Part shown: positions 1-11,800 of the stretch, piece by piece
Position numbering within the stretch: the first letter of the stretch is position 1
Layout: each line of letters begins with the position of its first letter
Source of the DNA: Dermatemys mawii
Taxonomy: Eukaryota > Chordata > Testudines > Dermatemydidae
Assembly: GCA_007922305.1 (NCBI GenBank)
Contig: ML677373.1
Location: 13,548,456 to 13,612,455, forward strand
Length of the DNA: 64,000 nt
Direction of reading: 5' to 3'
The notes under the pieces: model-generated
The model's input: the letters and a program-made list of their open reading frames with translations, nothing else
Database searches by the model: none
What the model was told of the DNA's origin: nothing
Position numbers and translations under genes: made by a program

Positions 1-200
1 CCCATCCCACTTACCAACCCACCTCGCACCCCACAATACTCAACCCCAGAGCCCCCACACTGCCCGAGCCCCCAGCTCCCACCCCAGAGCCCCTAAACTG
101 CCTGAGCCCCCGCCCCTCCATGTCACTCCAGAGCCCCATCTCTCAGACCCTCTCCATACCGCATCCCCGCCCCACAGGCAGCTGACCCCACCCGTACCTG
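1..200 (-). other. Possible non-coding first exon and intron start of a divergent gene (TMEM104 by synteny)
   Basis: On the minus strand a good splice donor (cag then gtacggg) sits at 196-200, just downstream of the CpG-rich promoter, with no ATG in the short putative exon to its right. In mammals NAT9 is head-to-head with TMEM104, so this could be the donor of the TMEM104 5' UTR exon. Positions 1-180 are a degenerate C-rich repeat of agagccccca-like units with no coding signal. The assignment rests on one donor plus synteny and is weak. Confidence 0.3.
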
Positions 201-930
201 CGCTCCCAAGGACCCGGCCGGCACAGCTCAAACGCCGCCCTCATACCGTGAAACGTACAGAGCATGCGCGGAGTCACCACGCAACAGCAAGGCCTTCCGC
301 ATGCGTAACGAGGCCTAGCCCCTGCTCCGCCGATTGGATGCGCTGGAGCACGTGCGGGAGGGCGGGGCCATCCGGCCGCACTTGACTCGGTGGCACCCGT
401 AGGATGGGAGTGGGGTACTTTGTGCGCATGCGCTCTGGGTGAGGCACCCAGAGCAGTGTATCACAGTACACCGGCCCGCAGCGGGTCGGACCGAGATAAG
501 AGGTGCCTTGTAGCCCCGAGACCCCGTGGGCTGGAGTGACCCCGTTCCCTGCTGGGGCTAATGTCCCCCCCTCCGGGCCTGGGCGCCCCCCCTATTACCC
601 CCACCCGGGGCTGGGTGTCTCCCTCCATTACCGCCCATCCCCACCCTACTGGGGGCTGCATATCCCACCCGGGGCCGGGCGAGCGGGGAGGATGTCACCA
701 CGACTCCTTCCCACCCCCACCTGTGGGGAGGGGCTGGATGCTGCCCGTTTCTCCCCCACCCCCGGGGCTGGAGAGGGCGGGAACTGTCCCCCACTGCTCG
801 GATGTGAGGGGTAAATGTCTGCTCCGTGCTGACCCGTCGGACTAGGGACAGTTTTGGGGGCGGGGCTTGTCTCTCGTATTGTCCCATCGTTTTGCTTCTG
901 CCGCACATCGTGTCTGGTCAGTTTCACAGC
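200..930. promoter_or_regulatory. CpG-rich, probably bidirectional promoter of NAT9 and its divergent neighbour
   Basis: The stretch is GC- and CpG-rich. It contains three NRF1-like palindromes: GCATGCGC at 262-269, GCATGCGT at 299-306, and a full TGCGCATGCGC at 423-433. There is an inverted CCAAT box (gattgg near 332-337) and GC boxes near 361-368 and 859-865. No TATA box is evident. A donor-like gtaaat at 811 could end a non-coding NAT9 exon that joins the acceptor at 1181-1186. About 545-790 is a degenerate tandem of ccacccggggctgg-like units. NRF1 plus CCAAT plus GC boxes is the usual layout of a housekeeping bidirectional promoter; the exact start sites cannot be read from sequence. Confidence 0.6.
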
Positions 931-1196
931 TCAGCTCTTAGAGCAGTCCCTTAGCCTGTGTCTGCTTTGCTGAAAAGACCAGGATAAAACCCATTAGGGG
1001 AGCAGGAAAATTTGGGGAGGGGATTTGTAAGGAAGTAAAGAAAAAAGTTGGGGTCCATTATTTGTGTGTCTGTGAGAAAGTGAAATTCATTGTAGTTACT
1101 CAGTTTCAAAGAACTGATGGGGATGGTGTACTCTTCCCCTGGCATCTTTAAAGACTTCATTAAGTTACTTTGTGTCTCTCTTTCAGGTTGGAGACG

Positions 1197-4100
1197 ATGA
1201 AGATTAACCAGAACACAGTCTTACAGGGGAAGAAGGTGACCCTGGTACCATACACCTCTGCTCATGTATCCCGGTATGTCCCTTACACCATTGCTGATGT
1301 CTGTTTCTATTTTTAAAATTCAGCTTTATTTTTAAGGGACTTTAGTGCTCATGGAAGGCTCTGACTTATCAGCCCTGGGGACTGAAATGATCTCTCTGTC
1401 TGTGTAAGTGCCACAGCACAAGCAGCAGCAGTATGGGCTTTGCCTATGTTGGTTTGCCCATATTCTTTGGTTCTGCTCTGAAGCAGCCACCTCTAGGTGT
1501 GAGATGGCAACTGAGAGGCCTTGACCGCTCTGCTGAGACTGTAATCAAAGATGGACAGCAAATGTCACTGGTGATGTTGGTTTATCCATGTGAACATTTG
1601 TCCATTTAGAAGTGGACCGGACCCACTAGCTCATTTCACGTTGGCCACCAAACAGCCATCGGATATGCTGCCATTTCAGTGCTCGCTATAACTTTTTCCC
1701 AATTGCTTGTGAACAGTGAAACTTCAGTGCATAAAAACTGAACTGGGCTCTGAAGAATTTAAATTTTAAGCCCATAAATTTGTAAATTGCAGATTTGGAT
1801 AATTGCACTCTCAGTGCAAAGGAGACTCAAGGTGAGGTGTCACCCCCCCCCCCATTACTAGTCCCTTCATCCTGTGCCTATGTGAAGGAGATTGCGTACT
1901 GATTCCTGTGTTATTTCAGGAAGCTAAGTGAGCCTTGCAGTCTCTGGCCAACAGGGCATTTATAGCAACTTGTTATTTCCTGAATAGGTTCATGGTAGGG
2001 GGACAGTTTGACCCTTAATTGTTTCAGTGGAACACAACAGGTGATGTTCTAAATAGGTCTGCATTCTGTTTGTGGCACTCTCCATCAGGTACCACGAGTG
2101 GATGAAATCGGAGGAGCTACAGCGACTGACTGCATCCGAGCCACTGAGCCTGGAGCAGGAGTACGAGATGCAGCGCAGCTGGCAGGAGGATGCAGATAGT
2201 GAGGCATTTGAATGTTTTGCAAGAGTGGGAAGGTGCAGTGTCACTGTTGTTAGGAATCACAGCTAGCTAGGAGTTTCTGGCAGGTGTGATTCTGCAAGCT
2301 TGTACTGTAAGGAGTGTGAGCCAATATACTAGTGCAGTAGCCCCACTAGAGTTAAGGGTGAGACTAGCGTACTGTTTAACTTCCAGTTTTGTTCTTAATG
2401 CTCTAACATGTGTGCTTCATCAGATTGTCTTGAAAATTGCTGTGGCTCAGGGCCATGGGGAATAGGGTTAGTGGTTCAGATTTGGGATCATTTAAGGACT
2501 AGGTTCTTAGGAAATAACCCTCCCGCCCTCAAAAATTATGTAACATCAACATTTTTGGGTTTCACTGTCATCAGCTGAACGTCTGAAAACCAGTAAATGC
2601 AGAGTTAAAGTATAGGTCCATTTGATAGTCTGGAAGGTATGAGATACTGCCAGTCAAACTTCTCTCAGCCTTAATGAAGTTTTTGGGCAGTGAATACATG
2701 TGGATCTTGTGTATGCGCACATTTATTAAAGGGATTGGAGGAACACAGGGGCTGCTGAAGTTTTGCTTTATCCAGCTGCTAATAACAAGAATAATTTAAG
2801 TTCTTACTATTGCTTGGGCAGCAGCAGCAACAATCCAGTCAACTTCTGTAAAGAGCAGAGACCTGAGAACTTAATCCTTGTAAATGGGTGAGGAAGAGGT
2901 TGAGTTCCCCACCTGGAATCTGTCAATTTATAATGACAAGGTTTGGATGAATTGCCTGGATTGTTTGCCTGGGTCTATTAAAGGTCGGGTGAGTGACTGC
3001 CCCTAAAATCTAGTACAAATGTATAGTCACAAAACACTGAGAGCACATACCTGAAGTTAACCCTTGTCTTGGTTAGTGGTGACCGCACATGAAGACATAC
3101 TGAAAGGAACCGAGGGATAGATTACGTGACTCAACAGGTCGCTTCAGTCTCTTATGTTCATATTCAAAGTTCTTTGCCTGAATTTACAGTAAAAGGTGAT
3201 GAATCCACATTGATTTTATATATTTCATCAAGTTAAAGTATCTGTGTGAGCCTTGGGTCCATGCAAACTGAAACCAGCGTAGATTTTCCAGGGTGTTGCT
3301 GATATTGGCAGTCATGGTAAGCATGCCTGTCTGGCCCAGGAGCCCTGATTACTGGTTTAGACAGGCTATTAATGTGTGCAGGATGTTGCTTCTCTTTCCA
3401 TTGTCCATCTTTAATGTCATACTTCAGTAGTTTGTGAATGATTCTTAAATGTGCCCTGTGAGTTCTGCTGCTGTCTCATTTTCCCCAGAATGCACGTTTA
3501 TTGTACTGGACACTGAGAGGTGGTGTGGGCAAGCAGGTACCGAGGAGGACTGTATGGTGGGGGACGTGAACCTGTTCCTCACCGATATGGAGGATCCAAC
3601 AGTGGCAGAGATTGAAGTCATGATTGCAGGTACGTTAAGCATAGCCCCAGGCTGCTAATGCTACTATCACCCTAATTCCACCTTCTGCCCTGCAGTAGCT
3701 GATAGGTACAAAAGCACCTTCATGCAAATGGGTTCAGGGGGATTCTGACGACTCTCCTCCTCAGACAGTGGTAGTATTGGCTACAGCTGGATGGAAAGTA
3801 AGCAAATAACGGACAAGCTTCTTGTGCTCAGAGCTCTACCAGTGCAATTCAATCCTCATCTGTAGCTCCCTTTCTGCTAGTCCAGCACATGACTGAGTTA
3901 CAGGATTTGTGTTATGTAGATGGACAGTAACATCTGTTCTTGCCTCTTTTAGAGCCCAGCTGCCGAGGCCAAGGGTTTGGCAAGGAAACGACTCTGATCA
4001 TGATGTTTTATGGTAAGGATGGCTAAATGTGGGACGACAGAAGTGATGTGATGGGGAGACACAGGCACCTGTGCTCCCATTGGCTGCTCTGCATATGTGA

Positions 4101-4588
4101 AGAGGGTGGTGGATATAGACCAGCCCCTGAATTTCAGGAGCATGGGAATCTTGCCAGGCTGCAGTTATGATATAATGCAACATTACAGAGATACATGTAT
4201 GCAGACAGGAGTAGTTCTCTCTCTTTCTCGCTTCTCCTGTAGGGGTAACAAAGCTGGGAATTACCAAGTTTGAGGCTAAGGTCGGACAGGAAAATGAAGC
4301 TAGTATCTGCATGTTCAAAAAGCTTCAGTTTAAGGAGGTGAGGTACCAGCCTGTTCAGGAGACATGGAATTCTCCCTTTTTGAAGCAGCATTTAGCTAAA
4401 GCCTGAGATCGATCTGCATTGTTCTCTTATCTTGTATATAGGTTGCTGTGAACAGGGTCTTCCAGGAGGTGACATTGAAACTGGATGTGAATGAGCAGCA
4501 GAGAGAGTGGCTCCTGGAGCAAACTAAGCATGTGGAGGAGAAAAATTATAGTGCGTTGAACCTACAGACTCGAGCCTCTGAGACCTGA
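1197..4588 (+). CDS. NAT9: NAT9, N-acetyltransferase 9 (GNAT family), six coding exons, complete
   Basis: Coding exons: 1197-1273, 2089-2198, 3489-3629, 3953-4012, 4243-4337 and 4442-4588 (630 nt, 209 aa; the human protein is 207 aa). All junctions are GT-AG and phases agree. The start is the first ATG after the acceptor at 1181-1186 and gives the family N-terminus [20 protein letters not shown]. Conserved blocks follow: [37 protein letters not shown] and EVMI. The acetyl-CoA loop is RGQGFG (R-x-x-G-x-G), spelled by exon 4. The late block FEAKVGQ and the C-terminal [11 protein letters not shown] also match. The family is a GNAT acetyltransferase; in flies the orthologue has been linked to microtubule stability, and the substrate is not settled. 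The upstream exon is non-coding. The 3' UTR runs to about 5190. Confidence 0.97.
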
Positions 4589-5164
4589 CACCTCTTCCAG
4601 AGGCAGGCAGTCCACAGCCCTGCTAAGTCTCCAGGGAGAACGTGCACGTATGGAAACTACCTTGGGACCAAGAGTGAATCAAACAACAAACTGCTTTATT
4701 ATTTCTCCACATACTTGGTATAGCACCTGTGAAATGCTGATCTTCCCCTGCAATCGCAACAGAGCATCTACAGCGGCATTCCTTTGAAATAGCACCTGGA
4801 AGCTGGGATGGATGAATGGATGCTAAGCACAGAAGTACCCCCTGGCTGGGAATGGCCCTTTTGCCACAAAGCTCCCTCTGCTCTGTTCTAGGAAGGGACT
4901 GTCTACACCTTTGGGGCCTATAAACATTAGTGAATTGGCCAGCAGTGCTGTCAGTCTGTGGATGAGCAGAGTAGACTGGGTTGCTAACTAAAACTCCACC
5001 ATCCTTAGAGTTTCTAGTGTCACAAATGAAGTCTGAGCCACAGGAGACGCTGGCCTGCTTTGTCACACCAACTGACACATACAACGTGACAACGTGATCT
5101 GGTACACAAAGTAGCTCGTTTGCCATCCTTGGCTGGTAAAGGGATGGTTATAAGATTTTAAAAA

Positions 5165-5175
5165 AATAAAATAAA
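5165..5175 (+). promoter_or_regulatory. NAT9: Polyadenylation signals of NAT9
   Basis: Two overlapping AATAAA hexamers lie at 5165-5170 and 5170-5175, about 580 bp after the NAT9 stop codon. They are the first such cluster downstream and fit a 3' UTR of about 0.6 kb. Another aataaataaa cluster near 5846-5855 could be an alternative site. Confidence 0.6.
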
Positions 5176-5189
5176 GTATATCAGACTTA

Positions 5190-8130
5190 AACCAGTGGGG
5201 CTGTCTGTGGATCTGCTAGACAAATTGGTACTATTACAGTTACAGCAGGCACGAGGCTTTCTCCTCCTGGCCTTTGTGCTTAGTCCTGGTGTGTCACCAT
5301 TGGCAGTTGCCCCACCATCCACTTGTGCGTGCTTAAACCTATTGTGTAGCTCATCACAGCTCTTGGTTAGCGTGAGCCCAGTTTAATAGGAGAGGCCGGT
5401 ACAACTAAAATCTGAGAGGGGTTGAGTGCCCTCCTCTCTCACTGAAGTGAATTTGAGTTGTGGGTACTTCATAGGGGACACCTGGCTGACTTCCCTCGAG
5501 CCAGCCGTGGTAAACGACAACATTTCTAAAAGGTTAGGAACTAGTGTGCTAAACTGGCAGCATGAAAAGAGGGCAGTCAGAGTACTAACTTACCTCTGTG
5601 CATCAGCCTTCACCAGACAATGATTTTTGGTGGGTAGAAATGCCCGTCTCAGTGCTGCTTGGTACAGGTACTGAAAAAGGGCCACCGCTGTGATGGGAAA
5701 TCCATAAAAAAATGAGTGAAGAAATTAAATTGCACAAAGGGTGTAAAGAATAAAGCAGCTGATCTGCTGCTATGCTTATTTAAAACCATCTACATTACAA
5801 GATAACCAGAGAATGGCTAACCTGGAACCCAGCCTCTAAATGAGCAATAAATAAAACCTGTGGAACTGACTGCTGCAAGGTGGTGTTGACACTTAAGTCT
5901 CCAAATCAGGATTTGTCCTGCTTCTCCCCCATCCCTCACATCGCTTGTGCCGCGAAACAGCTGTTTTGCGCAGCAAGCTGGGAGGGAGGGAGGGGGAATA
6001 TGGTGTGGTTGGGGGAGGAGGCAGGGCCAGGATGGCAATTTGGGGAGAGGTCCCATAGGGGCAGGGAGGGGTGGAGTTTGGGTGGGGACTTTGGGGCAGG
6101 GTGGAGTCGGGACAGGGTGCGAGCACCCACCAGCACCGAGAAAAGATGGTGCCTGTGCACACTGGCAAGGCACATAGAGCGCTCTGACTCCATGACTGGA
6201 GCGCTCCTGGTACTCCACCTCGGTGAGAGGATTAACTTCTGATGCATACTGGGTGAGATGCCCCAGTATCAGTGGGAATGAGGAGTTGCATTACTGCACT
6301 CTGACCCCTGGAAATGTCCCATAAACCCCTTAAGTCAACTGGCCACTCTTCTCTTTGTTGTGAAATCAGCTGCAGGAATGCAGAAGTGTCCTTTCAAAGC
6401 TTTGTTTCAGACACAGGGCTGCTTATCTGCTCCCACACAAAGCAAACATTTAGTGTTTGCTTAGAGTGAGTGCATGGCTGGGGGGAGGGGAGGGTGGGTG
6501 CAGTCTGAACTTACAGCATGTTGACACACTCAGCACCCCAAAACCCACTTTCTCTCCCCCACACATACACACACCACACACTCCCTGTCACACTCCACTC
6601 CACCCCAACCCCCTGCATTTAAAAAGCACATTGCAGCCATTTGAATGCTGGGATAGCTGCCCATAATGCACCGCTCTCAATGCAGCTGCAAGTGCTTCAA
6701 ATGTGGACATGCCAGCACTCTTGCAGTTGTCAATGGGGATAGACTGCGGCGCTTTCCCAAGGCTGGTTTAACCCAAAGTTCTTTACAGCTGCAAGTGTAG
6801 CCAAGGCTTTAGTGTGGATTTTGTTATAGCAAAAACTGTGCACAGTGATGAAGTGAAGAGGAACTTTACGAAGCGCTGGGTTTAAATTTACAAGGGCCAG
6901 TAATCCTCATGCTGGCTGATCACCAGCTGGAGTCAGGAACGAATTGTCTCCCCGGTACAATTTTGCACAATTGGCCAGGTGCTTTATGGACTTTTCTCTG
7001 CTTCCACTAAACCAATTGCAATATGCCTTTGCAAGGGAGAGAAATGGGAACGGAATGTACCCACATCCTGGGATGCTAGTTTCTATGTCTCTGGGTATCT
7101 GCATTTTTCGCCCTTAAAAATCTACTGCCTAGAAATTTTGTTTTAAAAGTGCCACTGCTAGCAGGATGATGCCATTGAAATACGGTTTATCTGGCCCTAG
7201 CAAAGTAATGAACATGACTGCCCTCAGTAGCTGTGTTCACTCACACACTAAATGTGTGTGAGTGAACACTAGTTCACAAAGGGAATGAATGGGCACTTGG
7301 CAATAACTACGGGAAATGCGACAGGCAGATGCAAGTAGCTGACATAAAAACACAGCTATATGGACAGACCAATACATACAACCATTCTTGCCTTTATAAT
7401 AAATCTTTTAATTTAGTTAGTTAAATACATTGCATGTTTATGTGGCTATAATGTGTGTGTCCTATAGCTGGTGTTAGTGATTAATTCAAATAAACTCATT
7501 TTCCACACATTCTTTAATACCAGAACAAAAAATCATCTAGGAGTTTAGCCCCAGGATGGAATTATTCAAGGGTACCTACTGCACCTGCCTTTGTTTCAGC
7601 CCATTCAGGAGAGAGTTCCAAAGGGCTAGAAGCACCTGACAAAAGTCATCCTGGGGGATCTCAACAGCAATATGGGGAGAGCTCCTTTGGGGGTGGTTGC
7701 TCCAGCTGCCTTTCAATTAGCCCGTTTCTGTGAAGCCATCAGCACTAATATTGTGAAAGAGACAGATGTGCTACTGTGTTATCAGCCATCATTTCTCTTG
7801 CAGCTCTTATGAAGCTGCCCATGTTACTGTTCACTTCTGATGGGAGCACCCCCATATAACGATTTTGCTGGGATCCAGCTCTGCCCCAGCAGCTGGCATC
7901 AAACGCCCACTGTTGAACTCTCAGAGTTGGGCACAATGGCATTATGGTGCTCTGTGCTGGAGCGGGTGAAGGACTGAGCTAATGCAAAGATATTCCTTCA
8001 CAAGGACAGCCTTTGCCCAGCAAGGTAGATGCTGTGAGTGAAACACTCTGGAAATTGAAAGGCCTCCATTTCCAGAGCTGGGACAAGAGTCAGATCTGCT
8101 CTTAATGACCCGATTTCTACCTTCGTCTCA
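5190..8130. other. Convergent intergenic region between NAT9 and the polycystin gene, repeat-rich
   Basis: I see no coding exon here. A G-rich repeat with runs of G (possible quadruplexes) covers about 5985-6120, in a style that recurs near 12040-12140. A CA-rich tract lies at 6541-6600. A piece resembling the end of a DNA-transposon MITE lies near 6640-6815. A perfect hairpin is at 7233-7269. Both flanking genes end towards this region. No AATAAA on the minus strand was found just below 8131; the ATTAAA hexamers (plus-strand tttaat) near 7409 and 7516 are the only candidate poly(A) signals I noticed for the polycystin gene. Confidence 0.6.
7233..7269. repeat. Perfect 16-bp inverted repeat with 5-nt loop
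   Basis: The arms at 7233-7248 and 7254-7269 are exact reverse complements (gtgttcactcacacac), separated by taaat. It could be the core of a decayed foldback element or a cruciform-forming sequence. It lies about 860 bp beyond the polycystin stop codon. Confidence 0.85.
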
Positions 8131-8841
8131 TTACACGTTTCCAGCACCTTCTGTTTGCCATGCCCTTCTCTTTAAAGGGATCTGCCTCTGAGGAACTTCA
8201 TGGCACCGATAGCCCTGCCCCTCCTCACTCTTTGGTCTCCACTTGTATGAAATGCCTGGTCCCTGGGTAAGCCTTTGGCAGAGATCAGTTGATATTGGAG
8301 GGCCAACAAGCCAGGATGTGCACTCGGCTATTGGGTGAGGTATCCCATCTGCTGGAGGTCGCTGGATCGGCTTGTGCCCATCAGTGGCATTGCAGTTGGA
8401 GACCTTGGCCCTGTGGGCCCTCAGTCTGACTAGGGCAGACTCCGAGAAGGTGCTGTAAGTCCTGGGTAGCTCTAGCTGCTTAGCTGATGTCACCTTCTCC
8501 CCCTGCAGGCTCTTCTGTCCCTTCTTGTTGTCATTAATTCTTTTCTGGGCCTGTTCCAGACCCCTCTCCAGCTGGCATACGTCCTCCAGGACTCTAATGA
8601 CCCGGTCAAACTGGTCCAGAAGGCTATTGACTGCAGAGGGTAGACGGTCCAAGTAGAACTGTACATTGTATGGCTCTGGGACAGGGCTCTCCGAAAGGGC
8701 CAGCTCCTCTGAGCTGAAGGAGCTGGTGGAGCTGGCGCAGCGGAAGATGGTGCCAGCAGACAGGAGGCGGGAGTGTTTGGAGTTCCCGGAGGAGCGTGAC
8801 ATCAGGGAGTCCATCCCTTCAAACTTTACTTTGTGGCGGAA
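8131..8841 (-). CDS. PKD1-like: Polycystin last exon: cytosolic C-terminal tail with coiled coil
   Basis: The exon holds 236 codons plus TAA. It starts FRHKVKFEGMDSLMSRSSGN, the human FRHKVRFEGMEPLPSRSS counterpart that carries the G-protein activation region. A Ser-rich stretch follows, then a coiled coil (LPSAVNSLLDQFDRVIRVLE and VCQLERGLEQAQKRI, about tail residues 68-105), the PKD2-binding element. ALVRLRAHRAKVSN aligns with the human end (LRAKNKVHPSST), but the frame continues for about 80 residues with no match I recognise. The exon edge 8841 was set from reading frame. Human PKD1 has a tail about 100 residues shorter after FRHK. Confidence 0.93.
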   Translation of the reverse strand, partial: FRHKVKFEGMDSLMSRSSGNSKHSRLLSAGTIFRCASSTSSFSSEELALSESPVPEPYNVQFYLDRLPSAVNSLLDQFDRVIRVLEDVCQLERGLEQAQKRINDNKKGQKSLQGEKVTSAKQLELPRTYSTFSESALVRLRAHRAKVSNCNATDGHKPIQRPPADGIPHPIAECTSWLVGPPISTDLCQRLTQGPGISYKWRPKSEEGQGYRCHEVPQRQIPLKRRAWQTEGAGNV

Positions 8842-11800
8842 CTGAATGACAAGGAAAAAAAGAGGAAATCCCCGAGAATCCCAGAGCCCAGTGCTGCTAA
8901 CTTCAGTGGGGTCAGAGGGCTCGTGACACACAACCATGTGCTCCTTCCTGCAGTGTTAGTTACAGGCTTTTCCTTTAGGGTTCCATTTATAATGATTTAG
9001 GAAGGGTTAATAGATGGTTTAAAATCATTAGAGTCCAACAGGTTGCTTACAGCCATCTGTTCCACACATTAGAGAGACAAGGTGGGGGAGGTAATATCTT
9101 ATTGACCAACTTCTCGTGGTGAGGGAGAGAAGCTTTGGAGCTGCAGAGAGCTCTTCTTCAGGTCCTCTTGTCTCTTCCACCAATCTAAGGGCTTGTCTTC
9201 ACTATGCGCAGTAGCAATCGGTCTTTTGGTGATTGATTTATTGCGTCTCGTCAGGACGCGATAAATCGATCGCCAGCGGCGCCCCCGTCGACTCCGTAAC
9301 TCCAGCTCGCCAAAAGGCGCAAGCCGGAGTTGACGGGGGAGCGCGCCGCCGCCCGCCGCCGCTGTGAGGACGGCAGGTAAGTCGGCTGCAGATACGCCGA
9401 TTTCAGCTACGTTATTCACGTAGCTGAAGTTGCGTATCTGCAGTCGATCCAACCCCCTAGTGAAGACCAGCCCTAAGAGGCTCCCTTGCCACCCATCTTG
9501 TCTCTTTAATATCATGGGACCAGCATGGTTACAACACTGCAAACATACTACTTATCTCTCTAACATGCACAGAACTTCCATTAACCATTTATGAGTGGAG
9601 CCTTCTTATACAGTGGGACTGGCTTTCCTGTAGGACTCGTGACTGTAACATCTGAGTCCCTCACACCCCCTGCAGAATTTATTCTTGTAACACGGTGAAG
9701 CATTATCCTCTTCTGCAGATGGGGAAGCTAAGACAAGTGACTTTCCCAAGGCCAGGCAAGAAGCTAGCGCAGGGAATTTGAACCCAGATCTCCCTTAGCC
9801 ACAGGGTCATCCTACCCCTCTCCAAAGAGAGGAGCAATCCAAGATCGCTTTGCATTATATGCTCCACTCTCTGCTTCTTTCAAGTCTTGACCTGCTAGGA
9901 TCAAATCATACCCATGCAATGCCACTGCAGTCAGTAGGCAGATAGGGGGGTAGCAGCTGGGTAAAAGCTGAGCCTCATTATCCAGAAGGAGAGGAAGGGG
10001 GAGAAGTGAGCCCTCTTACATGAAAGCTAAATTCCCTTCTGTTCCTAAAAGACTGGTCACTCCAGGGCAGGACAGAGGATAGGGAAGGATAGGGAGCTGG
10101 AGTACAGTTCAGTAGCACTGGTGTAAAGCTGGTGGACCCCACGGAAGAAGTTAATCCAGATGTACCCTGCTGTAAGATCAGAATCTTCCCCAGCCTAAGA
10201 GTTGAGGGCAGCCCCTCAGTGTCAGGGCTTGGACCCATGAGTAGAATAGTGTGAGCACACTTGACTGAACCGCGCCTTTGGATTCAACCATTGCTTAATT
10301 TGTAATGAAAAAGGGGCCGGAGATCAAACAATTTGTTTACATTCATAACTGATGCAGCGAGCCCAGAGGTGCCAGGGCTTTGAACTGCCAGGCCCAGAGG
10401 TGCCGGGGCTCAGCCCAGGTAAGCCCTGGATTCAGTTCCCCTTGCTGACACGCTGCAGCACTAGACGCTGGATTGCTGGCTGCTCTACACCCAGGTTTCC
10501 CTCTTTCTTACCTCTTTAGTTTTGCTGAGCCCCATCCACAGCTTGAACCGCTTCATGAAGAACTCGATCATCTCATAGTCCTGCGGTTCGATGGCGGGGT
10601 GGCACATTTCAGCTCGGACGGTGCGGTAGCTGTGAAGGATGACAGCACAAACGAAACGGCTGCCAATGCAGAGCAAGCTGACCGTGAAGCTGAGGACATA
10701 GGCAGCGCCGAGGGTGGGGAATTCCTGGATCACGGACTGGAAAGCCACTTTCCCGTGCAGGGCCGAAAGCAGCGCAGAGACGGCATGTGGGAACGTTCTG
10801 AACTCCTCGACTGTAGCAGAGAAGGCCTGGCAACGAGAGACACAATGGAGGGGTTATCGCTAGGAAAGGTCTTTACCTTTTCCTGTCCACAGCATCCTTA
10901 GCACTTGCACACGCCCCCTTTGCCCCCATGTCAGGTGAGTCTCTCCCACTCAGCTTTCCAGTTCGCTGATGGAGCCGTGCAAAACAGACGGTGTGAACGC
11001 AAATGAGCGCTAGACTCTGATCTCATCTCAGCAGTGGGTGTCCCCCTCTTGGCGAGCAGTGGAGAGACTGACTGAGGAGCTCTGGGGAAGGGTGGTCCTC
11101 CTCTGACAGAGCTGAGGCCCAGCTGCAGAGTAGCAGGAAGACAAATGCATTGCATCGTCTTATATCAAGCCTAGGGATAAATACAGGAATTCTCTGCATA
11201 GTGCCCTATACAGGTAATAGTCATGACAGCGCAGAACCCCATCCTACTCTCCATGTGCACTCCCACTGCTGAGAGCCAGCCTCTGCATAACCTACCAGAC
11301 ATCCACACTGGGCATAGACAAGGAGCAGCAGGAGGAAGAGGAGCGTGATAGCCACTAGCTCTCCCAGTGCATGCTGGAACGTCTTCCCAAACGCAGACCA
11401 TCTCCGGACAAAGCGCAGTTGCCGTACAATCTAGGGGGAAAGGTCCATTGGGGAGCAGGTTAGATGTTATCAGAAAAGTGAAGTTTCAGACAGCCCCGAC
11501 TACATTCCCTCTGCACTGTCTCACAAGAGGTGTCTGAAGACCCCGCGTGGCCAGGTAGCCATGTCAGATACTCAGGAAAGCCGCAGGGAGCAAGGGCATC
11601 GTCTTTCTCAAAGGCCCAGCCTTCATTAGAGCCGGGACTGAGTCGGGCCCAGTTTCAATGCGGCTGTTAAAAGCTGCAGCCTGGGCAGAATCTTCCATGC
11701 CCCTATAACCAACCAACTAGCATCTGTCGAGAGTTTTAGCCTGGTTATGGGGTCAGGTCCCATCTACGCTAGGTTTTAACCACATTGCAACCAGGTCGAA

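Larger units (their letters stand above)
8842..10511 (-). other. PKD1-like: Last intron of the polycystin gene
   Basis: It holds the MITE at 9189-9473 and an antisense MIR piece near 9690-9830. The rest shows no coding signal on either strand. Confidence 0.7.

Noticed and set aside
4623..5126. A 167-codon minus-strand open frame opposite the NAT9 3' UTR
   Set aside because: No recognisable domain, entirely antisense to a 3' UTR, and no splice or promoter support.
5985..6120. G-rich tract as a functional quadruplex promoter element
   Set aside because: Similar G-rich pieces recur in the window (near 12040-12140), pointing to a dispersed repeat rather than a specific regulatory element.
11292..11296. 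The gtaggt donor at 11290-11295 for the TM10 exon
   Set aside because: It would end the exon in phase 0 and put the next exon out of frame; the gtta donor four bases on restores phase and gives equal length to human PKD1.
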